Below are positions 12,197-22,377 of a stretch of DNA of 64,000 bases, piece by piece. The stretch covers positions 15,308,657 through 15,372,656 of the forward strand of contig OX438757.1 of the NCBI GenBank assembly GCA_949316235.1, read 5' to 3'. Each line of letters opens with the position of its first letter. Position 1 is the stretch's first letter. This DNA comes from Oegoconia quadripuncta. Taxonomy: Eukaryota > Arthropoda > Insecta > Lepidoptera > Autostichidae. Both the position numbers and the translations under genes were made by a program. The notes under the pieces were generated by a model. That model did no database searches. It saw only the letters and a list, made by a program, of their open reading frames with translations, and had not been told where the DNA came from.

Positions 12197-15100
12197 TCAC
12201 GAAAATCCAGCTTGATAGTACGAGGGAAAGCGTACGCATCTACCAGATCTAGTTCTGTTGCCATCGGAGTTATTAGGCAGTGCTAGATTTGCTTGGCGCT
12301 GTGCTGGCGGTTCCATAGGAGTATGAATAGATATATTTCCTGGTGTAGTTTGTGGATACACGTAGGTCTTATCATTGTCATCGTCTAAGGGTATTTGGTA
12401 CTCAAAGTCATTTTCTACCAAAACGTAAGCTGGCTTTAACCTATCTATAGATACGGTGACATTACGTCCACGGATATCTAAGATAAAGTTTTTCTCGCTC
12501 CTAGAGATTATTCTATAGGGACCCTCATAAGGATGCTGGAGCGGTCGCTTCGTAGCATCGTTCCGGACGAAAACATGGGTAGTGGTAGCTAGATCTTTAA
12601 ATATAAAGGTTTGCTTATCACCATGATTCGTACCAGAAGTTGGTTGCAAGCTTTGAAACTGTTGCCTAAGCTCTTTGATGAAATCAGGAGCAGCTTCGAG
12701 GCGCGAGTCATTACTTTTAGGTACTAAGAATTCTCCCGGTAACCTAATATTTTCGCCGTAGACCATTTCTGCCGCTGTAGCTTGGAGGTCTTCTTTCCAA
12801 GCTGCTCGGATTCCCATTAATACAGTTGGGAGAATTCTGGTCCAGCGAATGTTGTTGTGGCACTTAATGGCACTTTTAAGTTGCCGGTGAAATCTTTCAA
12901 CCATTCCATTAGCGGCAGGGTGGTAGGCTGTAGTCCTAAAATGTTTCGTACCTGTCAAACTATTGAGATGTTTGAACAGATGCGATTCAAATTGCCTGCC
13001 TTGGTCAGTTGTCACCCTTAGCGGCGTTCCAAAGCGTGCTATCCAACATGTGAAAAATGCACGTGCAACGGTTTCAGCTTCTTGGTTCTCAATAGGTATT
13101 GCTTCCGGCCAGCGTGTAAATCGATCGACACAGGTTAAACAGTACCTGTAGCCTTCCGAAATAGGCATGACCACGATGTCCAAATGTATATGTTCAAACC
13201 TTGATGAAGGAGGAGCAAAAGAACCGGGTTGTGTTACCACGTGGCGTGTTACTTTGGAACGTTGACAATCCATGCACGTCTTAGTCCATAATTTACAGTC
13301 AGTCTTCATAGATGGCCAAACAAACCTCTTTGATACCTGTTTAGTGGTTGCATTAGCTCCAGAATGCGCATGTTGATGAACCACATTAAACGCAACCTTC
13401 CTAAATGGTTCCGTAATATACGGTCGAACAGATTGAGTTGACACGTCACAGTATATTGGTTCATTTAAATGCGGGAGGGTAACCAGTTTCAACTGTAGAG
13501 AGGTATTGTTATTGTCGATAAGCGACTTAAGTTTTTCGTCAGCCTTCTGTGAAGTAGCCAATGCCGCCCAGTTAATAGCGCCGTCTATTGTCTCGATTCG
13601 AGACAAAAGATCAGCTGTTACGTTTTCGGTACCCTGAATATGTCTAATATCAGTGGTGAACTGTCCTATTAGATCTAGGTACCGGAACTGTCGGGGTGTG
13701 CATTGCTTATCTTTTTTGTTAAATGCATACACAATAGGTTTATGGTCGGTGTATATGGTAAACTTTCGCCCCTCTACATAATGTCTGAAATATTTTACTG
13801 CAGCGTAGATAGCATGAAGTTCGCGATCATACGCAGAGTAGTTTTGTTCAGCGTCTGTAAGTTTCTTAGAGAAGAAGGCAATCGGTTGCCACTCACCATT
13901 GACCCTTTGTTGCAAGGCTGCACCTATTGTACAATTTGATGCGTCTGAAAAGATAGCTAACTCGGCGCCGCTGTGCGGGTGCGCGAGTAGAGCTGCCTGT
14001 GCCAGACTCTCTTTGGATGTGTCAAAGTCTTTAATTGTACATGCCGTCCATTGAATGGGCGTTTTACCTTTAACATTGCCCTGCAATAGGTTGTTAAGAC
14101 TAGCTTGATGAGCTGCAGCGTTAGGTATGAACCGTCTGTAAAAGTTTAACATACCAAGGAATTGCCGCAGCTTCTTCGCCGTATCGGGGAGAGGGTACGC
14201 ACGTATCGCTTCGACTTTACAGGGAAGGGGGCGTGTACCTTCTGCGGACACCAGGTAGCCGAGAAATTCGACCTCAGGCTTACCAAACACACATTTTGTA
14301 GGATTTATTACAACACCATATTCACTGAGTCTCTTAAAAACTATTTCTAAATGTTTTAAATGTTCAGATTCACTAGCACTTGTAACTAATATATCGTCAA
14401 TGTAACAATAACAAAATTCTAGACCACGTAGCACTTCGTCCATAAAACGCTGAAAAGTTTGTGCGGCGTTGCGTAATCCGAATGTCATGAAATTAAATTC
14501 GAACAAACCGAAGGGTGTTGTGATCGCCGTCTTCGGAATATCCTCACCTGCGACTGGAATCTGATTGAAAGCCCACACCAAGTCCAAGGTTGAGAAGATA
14601 GTTTTCCCACTTAGCGTTTGCGCAAAGTCCTGAATATGTCGTACAGGATATTGGTCGGGCTCTGTCCTAGCATTAAGCGCGCGGTAATCACCACATGGCC
14701 TCCATTCATCTCCCTTTTTGGGTACCATGTGCAATGGGGAAGCCCACGGGCTTTGCGACGGTCGACATATGCCTAATTTAAGCATTGCATCAAATTCCTT
14801 CTTCGCTGCAATTAGTCGGTCTGGCGCCAGGCGCCTCGGCCTTTGAGCAACGGGTGGACCAGGTGTTACTACTATGTAATGCCTAGTATTGTGTTTACTT
14901 TTCTTCACTATGCCGTCCGGGCGTGTTATCTCAGGATAATTTAACAAAAGGGTGTGATAAGGCGGCGTACTGCCTATTGTCTTTATTGCAGTTGGTTCGC
15001 ACTCAGCTACCTGCCCTTTGGCGGTTAGTTGAGTAATCCCATCTAAGAGTCGTTGTTTATATGCATCCACGAGTAGATTATAGTGTGCTAGAAAATCCAT

Positions 15101-15412
15101 ACCAATGATTGGTCTTGATACGTCGGCCACGATGAAAATCCAAGAAAAGTCACGACGCAGTCCAAGATTTAAAGTAAGCGCAATGGAACCGTAAGTGGCT
15201 ATTGGCGAGTTATTTGCAGCAACTAGTTCATAACTAGACTTTTGTCGCGTCTCATGAATTAAGTTGCGTGGGTAAACACTAACGTCGGCTCCTGTGTCTA
15301 TTAAAAATTTTATCTTGGTCGGTAAATCCGTGACGAAGATTCGGCGTGACGTATTGTTGTGGGATTTGCTGCCATTCGCCACTAATGACTCCCTGCTTCG
15401 TTTCCCTGATGC
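12197..15412 (-). CDS. pol: Element A Pol (protease, RT, RNase H, integrase)
   Basis: Open from just after a TAA (15413-15415) to 12197. There is no AUG near the start, and the frame is -1 to gag, so it is made as Gag-Pol by frameshifting at 15400-15406. Residues are numbered from 15382. Protease DTG 29-31; RT with LDL near D267 and YIDD 327-330; RNase H D480, E521, D546; integrase HHCC (H669/H673, C703, C706) and D735, D793, E829 with 35 residues between the last two; GPY-type C-terminal module near 951-985. All catalytic residues look intact. Residue 270 in the RT core is W here and R in element B. Confidence 0.93.
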   Translation of the reverse strand, partial: ASGKRSRESLVANGSKSHNNTSRRIFVTDLPTKIKFLIDTGADVSVYPRNLIHETRQKSSYELVAANNSPIATYGSIALTLNLGLRRDFSWIFIVADVSRPIIGMDFLAHYNLLVDAYKQRLLDGITQLTAKGQVAECEPTAIKTIGSTPPYHTLLLNYPEITRPDGIVKKSKHNTRHYIVVTPGPPVAQRPRRLAPDRLIAAKKEFDAMLKLGICRPSQSPWASPLHMVPKKGDEWRPCGDYRALNARTEPDQYPVRHIQDFAQTLSGKTIFSTLDLVWAFNQIPVAGEDIPKTAITTPFGLFEFNFMTFGLRNAAQTFQRFMDEVLRGLEFCYCYIDDILVTSASESEHLKHLEIVFKRLSEYGVVINPTKCVFGKPEVEFLGYLVSAEGTRPLPCKVEAIRAYPLPDTAKKLRQFLGMLNFYRRFIPNAAAHQASLNNLLQGNVKGKTPIQWTACTIKDFDTSKESLAQAALLAHPHSGAELAIFSDASNCTIGAALQQRVNGEWQPIAFFSKKLTDAEQNYSAYDRELHAIYAAVKYFRHYVEGRKFTIYTDHKPIVYAFNKKDKQCTPRQFRYLDLIGQFTTDIRHIQGTENVTADLLSRIETIDGAINWAALATSQKADEKLKSLIDNNNTSLQLKLVTLPHLNEPIYCDVSTQSVRPYITEPFRKVAFNVVHQHAHSGANATTKQVSKRFVWPSMKTDCKLWTKTCMDCQRSKVTRHVVTQPGSFAPPSSRFEHIHLDIVVMPISEGYRYCLTCVDRFTRWPEAIPIENQEAETVARAFFTCWIARFGTPLRVTTDQGRQFESHLFKHLNSLTGTKHFRTTAYHPAANGMVERFHRQLKSAIKCHNNIRWTRILPTVLMGIRAAWKEDLQATAAEMVYGENIRLPGEFLVPKSNDSRLEAAPDFIKELRQQFQSLQPTSGTNHGDKQTFIFKDLATTTHVFVRNDATKRPLQHPYEGPYRIISRSEKNFILDIRGRNVTVSIDRLKPAYVLVENDFEYQIPLDDDNDKTYVYPQTTPGNISIHTPMEPPAQRQANLALPNNSDGNRTRSGRCVRFPSYYQAGFS

Positions 15413-16278
15413 TTACTATTATTGTAAGAACACGGCGAAACACATTTGGTTGCTTTGTTTGCGAAACAGCGGTGATACCAGCACTGGGAAATGTCTCTTG
15501 AAGATGAGCGCCCTGTAGATTTCGAGCGTGAGCGCGACCTATGTCTACCATGCGAACGAGATCTATCCTCTTGTTGCCTCGCATTACTCGCTTTGCGATG
15601 CATTGCGCTCATTTCACTTAACATCGACTTCATCTCACGCAACAATTCTCTCGTTGTTAACTCTTCGTCGGGTGTATGTATAGCAGAAGTTGAAAGTTGA
15701 CTACTTACAGTTGCCATGGAAGAATGCGTATGTGAACGGAGCGATGTATTCTCCGCAATAAGGTCGGCAATCTCGGCAGCGTGGTCTAACGATGCGCCGT
15801 GCTGGATTATTACTGAGGCCTGCATTGATTGTGGCAGTCGCCCCAGCCATATAGTTCTCAGTGTGTCGTCGCTTATTGCTGAATCCGCTAAGCGCCGCAG
15901 GTCTCGTAGGAATTGCGATGGTTTACGATCACCCATCTCCTCACTTTCAAGCAACCTTCTGAGTTTGACTGACTGCGACTCACCAAATCTCTTCAGCGTC
16001 GCAGCTTTAAATGTAGTGTAGGCGTTCTCCGCGGGAATAGGTCGAAGAAGAAGATCTCTCATTTCACTTACTTGCAGCGGAGTCATCGCGCGAGTCACAT
16101 AGTTGCGCTTTTCTACTTCATCGTTAATTTTAGCGGCGATGAACTCACTATCTGCCATAGCGAACCAAAGTTCAGGATCCGCGGGGTTGAAAAGAGGTAA
16201 GCGTGCCTCTCTCGCTTTCATGACGACCTCTCCAGTAGCCGCAGCGGCGTCGGTAACACGGTTTGCGTTATCAGGCAT
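15382..16278 (-). CDS. gag: Element A Gag
   Basis: 298 residues. It forms the particle that packages element RNA. The N-terminal capsid-like half is helical in character; residues 239-260 are Arg/Ser-rich. A C-X2-H-X9-C-X3-C knuckle (C266, H269, C279, C283) replaces the usual CCHC and is characteristic of CsRn1-type elements. Residue 134 is A here and T in element B. The stop overlaps pol, and the codons for G292-N293 form the slippery site. The ATG at 16278 is the first in the transcript region after the primer site that gives a long frame. Confidence 0.92.
   Translation of the reverse strand: MPDNANRVTDAAAATGEVVMKAREARLPLFNPADPELWFAMADSEFIAAKINDEVEKRNYVTRAMTPLQVSEMRDLLLRPIPAENAYTTFKAATLKRFGESQSVKLRRLLESEEMGDRKPSQFLRDLRRLADSAISDDTLRTIWLGRLPQSMQASVIIQHGASLDHAAEIADLIAENTSLRSHTHSSMATVSSQLSTSAIHTPDEELTTRELLREMKSMLSEMSAMHRKASNARQQEDRSRSHGRHRSRSRSKSTGRSSSRDISQCWYHRCFANKATKCVSPCSYNNSKHQGNEAGSH
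15400..15406 (-). promoter_or_regulatory. -1 ribosomal frameshift site, element A
   Basis: On the minus strand G-GGA-AAC in the gag frame, matching the X-XXY-YYZ rule. Re-pairing one base back gives GGG-AAA in the pol frame. It lies in the 31-base zone where both frames are open. I see no obvious strong downstream hairpin by eye. Confidence 0.8.
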
Positions 16279-16380
16279 TATCTACTGTTATGTCCGAACA
16301 AGCACTTAAAGTTACACAGACTTGTAATGGTCTTTTAATACAGTTTATGCACACACACTATCCACTATCACTTTGTGTTT

Positions 16381-16400
16381 AAATCACGTCGGGGTCACCA
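16381..16400 (-). other. Primer binding site (tRNA-Trp type), element A
   Basis: Read on the plus strand, AAATCACGTCGGGGTCACCA equals the 3' end of eukaryotic tRNA-Trp including CCA. It is 3 bases from the 5' LTR. Primer identity rests on my memory of the tRNA-Trp sequence. Confidence 0.8.
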
Positions 16401-16403
16401 ATT

Positions 16404-16982
16404 TGTGGGGTGGTTGGTGATGTGTGCGTAATTATATTTATTATGATGCTATTACATCTGACTCCATAAAGTTAACGCTAAGATGATATTGCTTCCGGAG
16501 CTAAGCTCAGACGGAAAAGGAAAACGTGTTGTACCGGCGGCAGACGTAGAGTTACTGTGTAGAGGAGAATGCTTTCTCAAAAACACCAAACTCTACCATC
16601 TGGGATTGCCCACGCTGAAGGCGTGAGAATAGTCTCGCCCGACAAAGCTGGGCTCCGGAAGGATAATAACCATAAAGACAAACTTGTCGGCACACAAAAA
16701 TGGTTGTCGCAAAATCAGCCATTATACAAACATTTGGTGCCTCCCCAATAAAATCATAAAATTAATATTACACAAACATTTGGTGTCTCCCCAATGAAAT
16801 CATAAAAATTAATAGTGTAGGAAAAGAATTCCCTTAAACTAATTAAAGTAGGTATGCTATGTACTAGATAAAGTAAATTACAATATACTACGTTATATCT
16901 AAGCACTTAATCCTATAACTAGTTTCTTATACTATATATAACACTTATCAATTATACAATATTGTGTGACGCAGTCACCACA
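16404..16982 (-). repeat. Element A 5' LTR
   Basis: 579 bp, apparently identical to the 3' LTR, which indicates a very recent insertion. It would supply the element promoter (TATATA motif in the AT-rich part) and, if host transcripts read through it on the minus strand, an AATAAA signal at 16437-16442. Confidence 0.95.
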
Positions 16983-16986
16983 CTAC

Positions 16987-17271
16987 CATAAAACAATGGC
17001 CAAAGCGATCTAAGTTGATCATAATAAGCACAATAAATAAATTCATTAAAAGACAGCCGCCGGGTAGCAGATTATCGGGCAGAATGCTTCTGCTTTCCCT
17101 ATTCGCTCCCATGAAGTCGTCGTCGACGTCAAAGGTTTGCTAAGGTTCTTGGAAGAGCTAGGTTGGCAAGAATAGTGCCACCAACCTATCACGCAAAATA
17201 GGGGCAATGTAACACGTCGAATTGAAGAAAACTGGCCCCTGAAATTTAATAAGAATATTTGGTTCACTAAC
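16987..17271. other. Short intronic segment, fairly GC-rich
   Basis: It lies between element A and LPP exon 2. The minus strand stays open in the exon 2 frame for about 37 codons past the donor before a stop, so unspliced transcripts would encode a short truncated tail. No recognised family. Confidence 0.4.
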
Positions 17272-17423
17272 CGTTAGTACAGGTAACCCGATGCCAATGA
17301 GATAGAGCATGACATTGGTGACGGTGGAGTCCTTATAAGGATGTTTGAGGGACTCATCGTCACAGAAGAACCCTCTCTCGTACGGTGCACCCCACAGGTA
17401 GAACACCAAGACTAGGAAGCCAA
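17272..17423 (-). CDS. Phospholipid phosphatase (PAP2/LPP, wunen-like), exon 2
   Basis: A 152-bp internal exon with acceptor TTTGTTTGTTGCAG and donor G-GTTAGT. It encodes the rest of membrane segment 1 (VGFLVLVFYLWG), the LPP hallmark PYERGFFCDDESLKHPYKDS in the first extracellular loop, and the start of membrane segment 2 (MLYLIGIGLPVLT). Members of this family remove phosphate from phosphatidic acid, lysophosphatidate and similar lipids at the outer face of the plasma membrane; insect wunens guide germ cells. The catalytic KX6RP, PSGH and SRX5H motifs belong to later exons not seen here. It joins in phase to the exon at 46290-46401. Confidence 0.85.
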
Positions 17424-17436
17424 CTGCAACAAACAA

Positions 17437-20218
17437 AAGGAGACTTTAGTAGAACAGTATTGAAAGAATGACGGCAATTATAACCTAAACCTAACCTACG
17501 TTAAGTAAATCTAATTTTACTAAAGACTTTGAGAAACACGGAGAATTATAAACGTATAAATTTTAAACAGATACTGTTGAAATGTCAAATGTCAAACTTT
17601 ACATTTACATTTAGAGCCTTTACAGAATGGGAGTATTTTCAGCACGTATAGATAAGATCGTTTTGCACACTCGTAAACGCGCACCATGGCGACACGTGCC
17701 AATCAACTTATCTTGTAGGCGTCGAGTCGACAATTATGAGCTTGTATATGCAGGAGTCGCGAACAACACTTCGTTCGACTCAATGCTTGAAATGTAACAT
17801 ACTAGAATACAAAAGTAAGCTTATACGCGCCTAAAACAGGCCTTATCTGGAGACTCTTAAACACAAATATAAAGTTATGCATGTAAACTCCTCAAATCTG
17901 TCTGTGCCCATAGTCATAAATATGATAATGCTCCTTGAAAAATGAATACTAATATGTTAAGTCGCAGCATGAGCTCAAAGAAAAACCTGAGAACGTTAAA
18001 CAAAATAGTGTGAATGGATATTTATATGTTATATATAACGGTACACTTAACGTAGATAATAAAAAAGAACATAAAGCTGGGCACAATATAAATTTGAAAA
18101 ACACCATTCACTCTATAAATCACAAGGATAATTAACGTTTGAATGACTTTAAAAAAAATAGACCGATTAAAATCAACCGTACCAAGTCAAAATGGAATTT
18201 AAATTGGTGCAACGGGCGAAGAAACTAACCCGATGGGGATACCAAATTAACTATTGTTTCACAGATTGTTTCTACAACAAACACATCGAGGGTTAGACAA
18301 AAAACAGCAGGTACTATGAAACCCACAGATATTGAGTTATTAGATCTGACACATGCTTTTTTGAGCGTGGTTGTAATATAAACCTGAATCACATACTGGA
18401 ACTAGATAGAAGCCCTTTATTTAATGTACAAGAAAGAAGAGAACATAAAAGATAAAAATAGTTATTTTTATTTAAAAACCTAAAAACTTGACAGCATTAT
18501 TTGTATTTTGCGGCACCATGTTGGATTTTTTATTACAAAAAATATACCATGACACTCTGGGGACCAAGACGAATCTAACGACACCTGGTACTTCAAAATC
18601 GGTCAAGCCGCATAGGCTACAGGAGATAACATAAAAATCTACATACATACACCCGAAAAACATTAACCTCCTTCCTAAATCTTCTAAAAAGTAAAATTAA
18701 GAATCACATAATATATTGTTATCATCATCTTATAAGCCTTGCCTTTGTCCACTGTGAAATAAAATAACAAAAGAAAAATACATACTACATATAATAATTA
18801 AACAAAAATATAACAAATTTTACCTACAAGTCAATAAAAATATAGTAAATATTAATAGCATTCAAACTAAACCAGTCATCCTACTTAAATTCATATTTTA
18901 CGTACATAAACAAAAACAAAGAGATAAAAGGAAAACTAAACTGAGTAAGAATAGAATAAAAGCCTTTATCTCTGAAAAGGTGTAAAATTTACAATTATTG
19001 TGCATAAACAAAGTACGAGTATGCGTCGAATTGGATGAACAGTGCAACCAAAAAAAAAACAATTACACCTGAATACACCTCATATTATAATGAGGTACCG
19101 TATATAATTAGTAAGTTAAGTGAATACAACTCATATTATAATGAATGAGATACCGTATATAATTAGTAAATACAAATGAAACCACTTCCAGTTACGCTAC
19201 TTTGTCACAAGGATGGAGTAAGAATAGACTCTCCCTTTGTTATTGATCACGGTAAAAATAACAAACATATTTATGACCGCCCCATTATCGAGTTACTCGC
19301 TTACTGAGTGGATTGGACTGTGATTTTTGGAATAGCTTTCATGGCTGTAATCGGTAATCGGTCACAATTAATTTGTAAATTGGATTAACATTCTTGAAAC
19401 ATAACTGGACGTCATAAGCATTTAGGAACAATCCACACTTAATCAAGGAAAATAGCAATAAATTTTACAGATTATTGCATTTAAATACCTACCACACGAA
19501 CCAAGTCGCGATGACTGCTAGGTGCTGGTTTAGAGATAAAACGATAAAGATGATATTTATGATAACATGAGCTTGTTGGGATATCACACGGCATATATCT
19601 CCTAATCTGTACTATTCATTGACTTCCGGAAACCGTAAATATTTGGACTAGTTGTCACAAAGTCCATGGGAAAACGAGAGCATAGTTAAGTAAAAAAGTA
19701 GTGAATTAGTACAGATACAAACGATAATGACGATACTGGCTAGAAAATAGTGGCAGAACTAGCAAATTGTGAACACATAAAATAAGTGAACAATTTTAAA
19801 AGTAAAATATTTATATCATAACTAATTTATTCCTTTTTATGATTGCTTTTACAGTATTATGACAGGAGTCCCCTTTTAACCATAATAATGTCTGTAATAG
19901 GAGACTCCGCTCCGCCATAATTAGTACAAAAAGATAATGAACTTATTACTAAAACAAAGTACATAGTGCATCTATAGAAATTATTCTCATTTTGGTACAT
20001 ATATACATAACACACACATAATTAGGTTCATATGTGTATTTTATATCATATTTATTAGAGCGACGTGTTGTAGATAATGTAAAATAGTTAAAAAGAATTG
20101 TGTAGGGGATGCATGAGACAGATAATATTTACTAGCCCTACGGCTAGAGCTCCCTTGGGATCGGAAAATCACTAGTAATCGGTGTGTGTATTTGTGAGTA
20201 GATGTGTGAGTAGATATA
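17437..20218. other. Intronic, no gene recognised
   Basis: AT-rich. Apart from the tandem duplication at 19071-19169 I see no organised feature. ORFs are short and without domains. Confidence 0.5.
19071..19169. repeat. Two-unit tandem duplication
   Basis: Units 19071-19121 and 19122-19169 share CTCATATTATAATGA and ACCGTATATAATTAGTAA with a few differences. Non-coding. Confidence 0.7.
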
Positions 20219-20486
20219 CAGGGCGTCCCAAAGTTATGGGACATGAAGGGGAAGTACCTTAAATATCGTAGATAGTGAATTTTGCTCAAAGAAGACTTTA
20301 TGTTATTTTTAAAAGTTAGTAATTCTGCATTCATAGATTTTCTAAAAATTACTTGCTTCGGCTGGGAATCGAACCGACTTAAATGTGAAAAAAAAAACAC
20401 CCTACTTTTATGATGCCAATCGAAAGAATAGCTAAAAAATAATAACTCTGCCTAAGTAACATAGTATTTTAAAAGAAAGGAACAAC
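20219..20486 (+). repeat. Transposon left terminal inverted repeat
   Basis: 268 bp, about 98% identical to the right repeat by eye. It contains GGAATCGAACC (20365-20375), the complement of a pol III B-box. Confidence 0.92.
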
Positions 20487-20930
20487 ATAAAATGATTGAG
20501 TCAAATTTCAAGAAAGTTATTTATTGCCGACGACGTTCGAAAAGTAGCGATATTATCATTCCAAAGATAGCATTGATTATTCGTAAATAAGTACCCACTT
20601 CATAAAATAGGTACTAACATAGTTTTCCTTATTATAAGTGCACGTGTAGATGAAATGATAAAACTTGTATTTCAATACGTCCTCTGTAAGCTAGACAGAA
20701 GGCAAATTAAAAACAAAAATAAATAATTTATAATTTGAAAATGGAACAGTTTATGACAGCGTTTGTTTGAATGCATACTTTTTAAGATATTTTAAAAAGA
20801 AGTGATATTTTTAAATGTTGTTCTTAAATTTGAAAATGGAACAGTATGTGCGAGCGTTTGTTTTTCGGATATTGATCTGTTTAGTCTCAATTCACTTACA
20901 CAAGTGTTATTGTGTTAATTTATTGCGAAC

Positions 20931-21992
20931 ATGGCATATCAAGTAAGTTTTGATCTAATGGAAGCATATTTTTTGAACGATAAAGATATCTCTAGAAGTT
21001 TGCGGTGGTATGGCGTAAAATATCCTGATAGACAAATACCGTCTCGTAAAGTTTTGAAAAGGCTTGTGAACAATTTGAAAACTCTGGGACGTTTCGATAA
21101 ACGCCCAAGAGAACCACAGCAAGAAAACCATACGATCAACGACGAAGAACTTGGTATTTTAATTTACTTTTCGGCTTTTCCGAAAGCATCGGTGAGAGAA
21201 GGAGAACATGAAATTGGAGTTTCAAAAAGTAAAATACACCGTGTATTAAAAAAACACGGTTTTAAGAGTTATGTTGAAGGACGATTGGTTCAAAAATTAC
21301 TTCCGGGCGATACAGAAAGGAGAAAAAATTTCTGTCTTGATATCCAGGCACGATTGCTCGAAGATCCAAATTTTTTGGATAATATTATTTGGACAGACGA
21401 ATCTAACTTTAGCAATAACGGTATGTATAACCGCAACAATAATCGTATTTGGTCTAAAGAAAATCCCCTACGAGTGACTGAAACTAATAACCAAGTGCGT
21501 TTTTCACTCAACTGTTGGTGCGGACTTTTAAAAAACCGGGTTTTCTTAATCCATTTTTACCAAGGAACCTTGAACACAGAAAAGTATTTAGGAATACTTC
21601 AAATTTTAAGGGATAAGATAAGAAACCATTCCGCGGCGGAGCAAGAAAACTTAATTTTCCAACAAGATGGAGCTCCGGCTCATAATAGTCGGAGAGCAGC
21701 AGATTTTCTAAATGAATGCTTTCCTACATGGATTGGTACAAATGGACCGATTAGATGGCCGGCCAGATCCCCGGACCTCACACCATTAGATTTCTTCTTT
21801 TGGGGATACGTGAAAGATATGCTATACAAAAAGCGATACGAGAACGTAGGCGAGTTGCAAACAGAATTGTGCCATATCACATCGAGTGTTCACCATAAAA
21901 TGATTAGAAAATCAACAGGCAGCGGGCTCATTAAAAGATTGGCGATTTGCGTAAGACAAGAGGGATCACATTTTGAGCATTTAATTAATTAA
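20931..21992 (+). CDS. Tc1/mariner-superfamily transposase
   Basis: 353 residues, the usual length for mariner-type transposases. Residues 5-55 form an N-terminal helix-turn-helix like the insect DUF4817 region, with a second HTH-like stretch near 70-110. Catalytic-domain landmarks: WTDES with D156, QQDGAPAHN with D246, and WPARSPDLTPLDFFFWG with D282 (35 residues after D246) and D287 (40 after). Either could be the third acidic residue, so the DDxD subclass is open. The C-terminus GSHFEHLIN resembles the usual end. No stop or frameshift interrupts it. It cuts and pastes the element at TA sites in the nucleus. Confidence 0.9.
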   Translation: MAYQVSFDLMEAYFLNDKDISRSLRWYGVKYPDRQIPSRKVLKRLVNNLKTLGRFDKRPREPQQENHTINDEELGILIYFSAFPKASVREGEHEIGVSKSKIHRVLKKHGFKSYVEGRLVQKLLPGDTERRKNFCLDIQARLLEDPNFLDNIIWTDESNFSNNGMYNRNNNRIWSKENPLRVTETNNQVRFSLNCWCGLLKNRVFLIHFYQGTLNTEKYLGILQILRDKIRNHSAAEQENLIFQQDGAPAHNSRRAADFLNECFPTWIGTNGPIRWPARSPDLTPLDFFFWGYVKDMLYKKRYENVGELQTELCHITSSVHHKMIRKSTGSGLIKRLAICVRQEGSHFEHLIN

Positions 21993-22070
21993 TTTACAAA
22001 AAAATACCTACTTAATTGACTACGGCAGTTTCATGTATGTTTTTTATTTGATTAAAATGATTAATTTCAC

Positions 22071-22337
22071 GTTGTTCCTTTCTTTTAAAATACTATGTTA
22101 CTTAGGCAGAGTTATTATTTTTTAGCTATTCTTTCGATTGGCATCATAAAAGTAGGGTGTTTTTTTTTCACATTTGAGTCGGTTCGATTCCCAGCCGAAG
22201 CAAATAATTTTTAGAAAATCTATGAATGCAGAATTACTAACTTTTAAAAATAACATAAAGTCTTCTTTGAGCGAAATTCACTATCTACGATATTTAAGGT
22301 ACTTCCCCTTCATGTCCCATAACTTTGGGACGCCCTG
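22071..22337 (-). repeat. Transposon right terminal inverted repeat
   Basis: 267 bp. It carries GGTTCGATTCC (22181-22191), an exact B-box form, in plus orientation. It ends CGCCCTG next to a TA. Confidence 0.92.
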
Positions 22338-22377
22338 TATATATATGGTTAATGCTATTTTAGGTGTTCCAAATTAG

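Larger units (their letters stand above)
11594..16982 (-). mobile_element. Ty3/Gypsy LTR retrotransposon A, CsRn1-like, complete
   Basis: A complete 5389-bp element on the minus strand, with identical 579-bp LTRs, a tRNA-Trp-type primer site, gag, a frameshifted pol and a polypurine tract. A CTAC target duplication flanks it (11590-11593 and 16983-16986). It mirrors element B: position x in B corresponds to 70360 minus x here. Translations differ from B at only two residues. It has no env. The Gag knuckle and primer type point to the CsRn1 clade, which includes Kabuki of Bombyx (recalled from literature). It lies 289 bp downstream of LPP exon 2, in the same orientation as that gene. Confidence 0.95.
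20219..22337 (+). mobile_element. Tc1/mariner-superfamily DNA transposon, apparently intact
   Basis: 2119 bp, flanked by TA on both sides (20217-20218, 22338-22339). Terminal inverted repeats are long, 20219-20486 and 22071-22337, starting CAGGGCGTCCCAAAG, and differ at about four positions. One uninterrupted transposase ORF lies between them. Long, almost identical TIRs and an open ORF indicate a recent arrival. It lies inside the LPP intron, opposite in strand to the gene. Confidence 0.93.

Noticed and set aside
17046..17267. 73-codon minus-strand ORF next to LPP exon 2, or an exon beginning at the TTTCAG there
   Set aside because: The translation does not resemble the LPP region expected after exon 2 and ends quickly in every frame.
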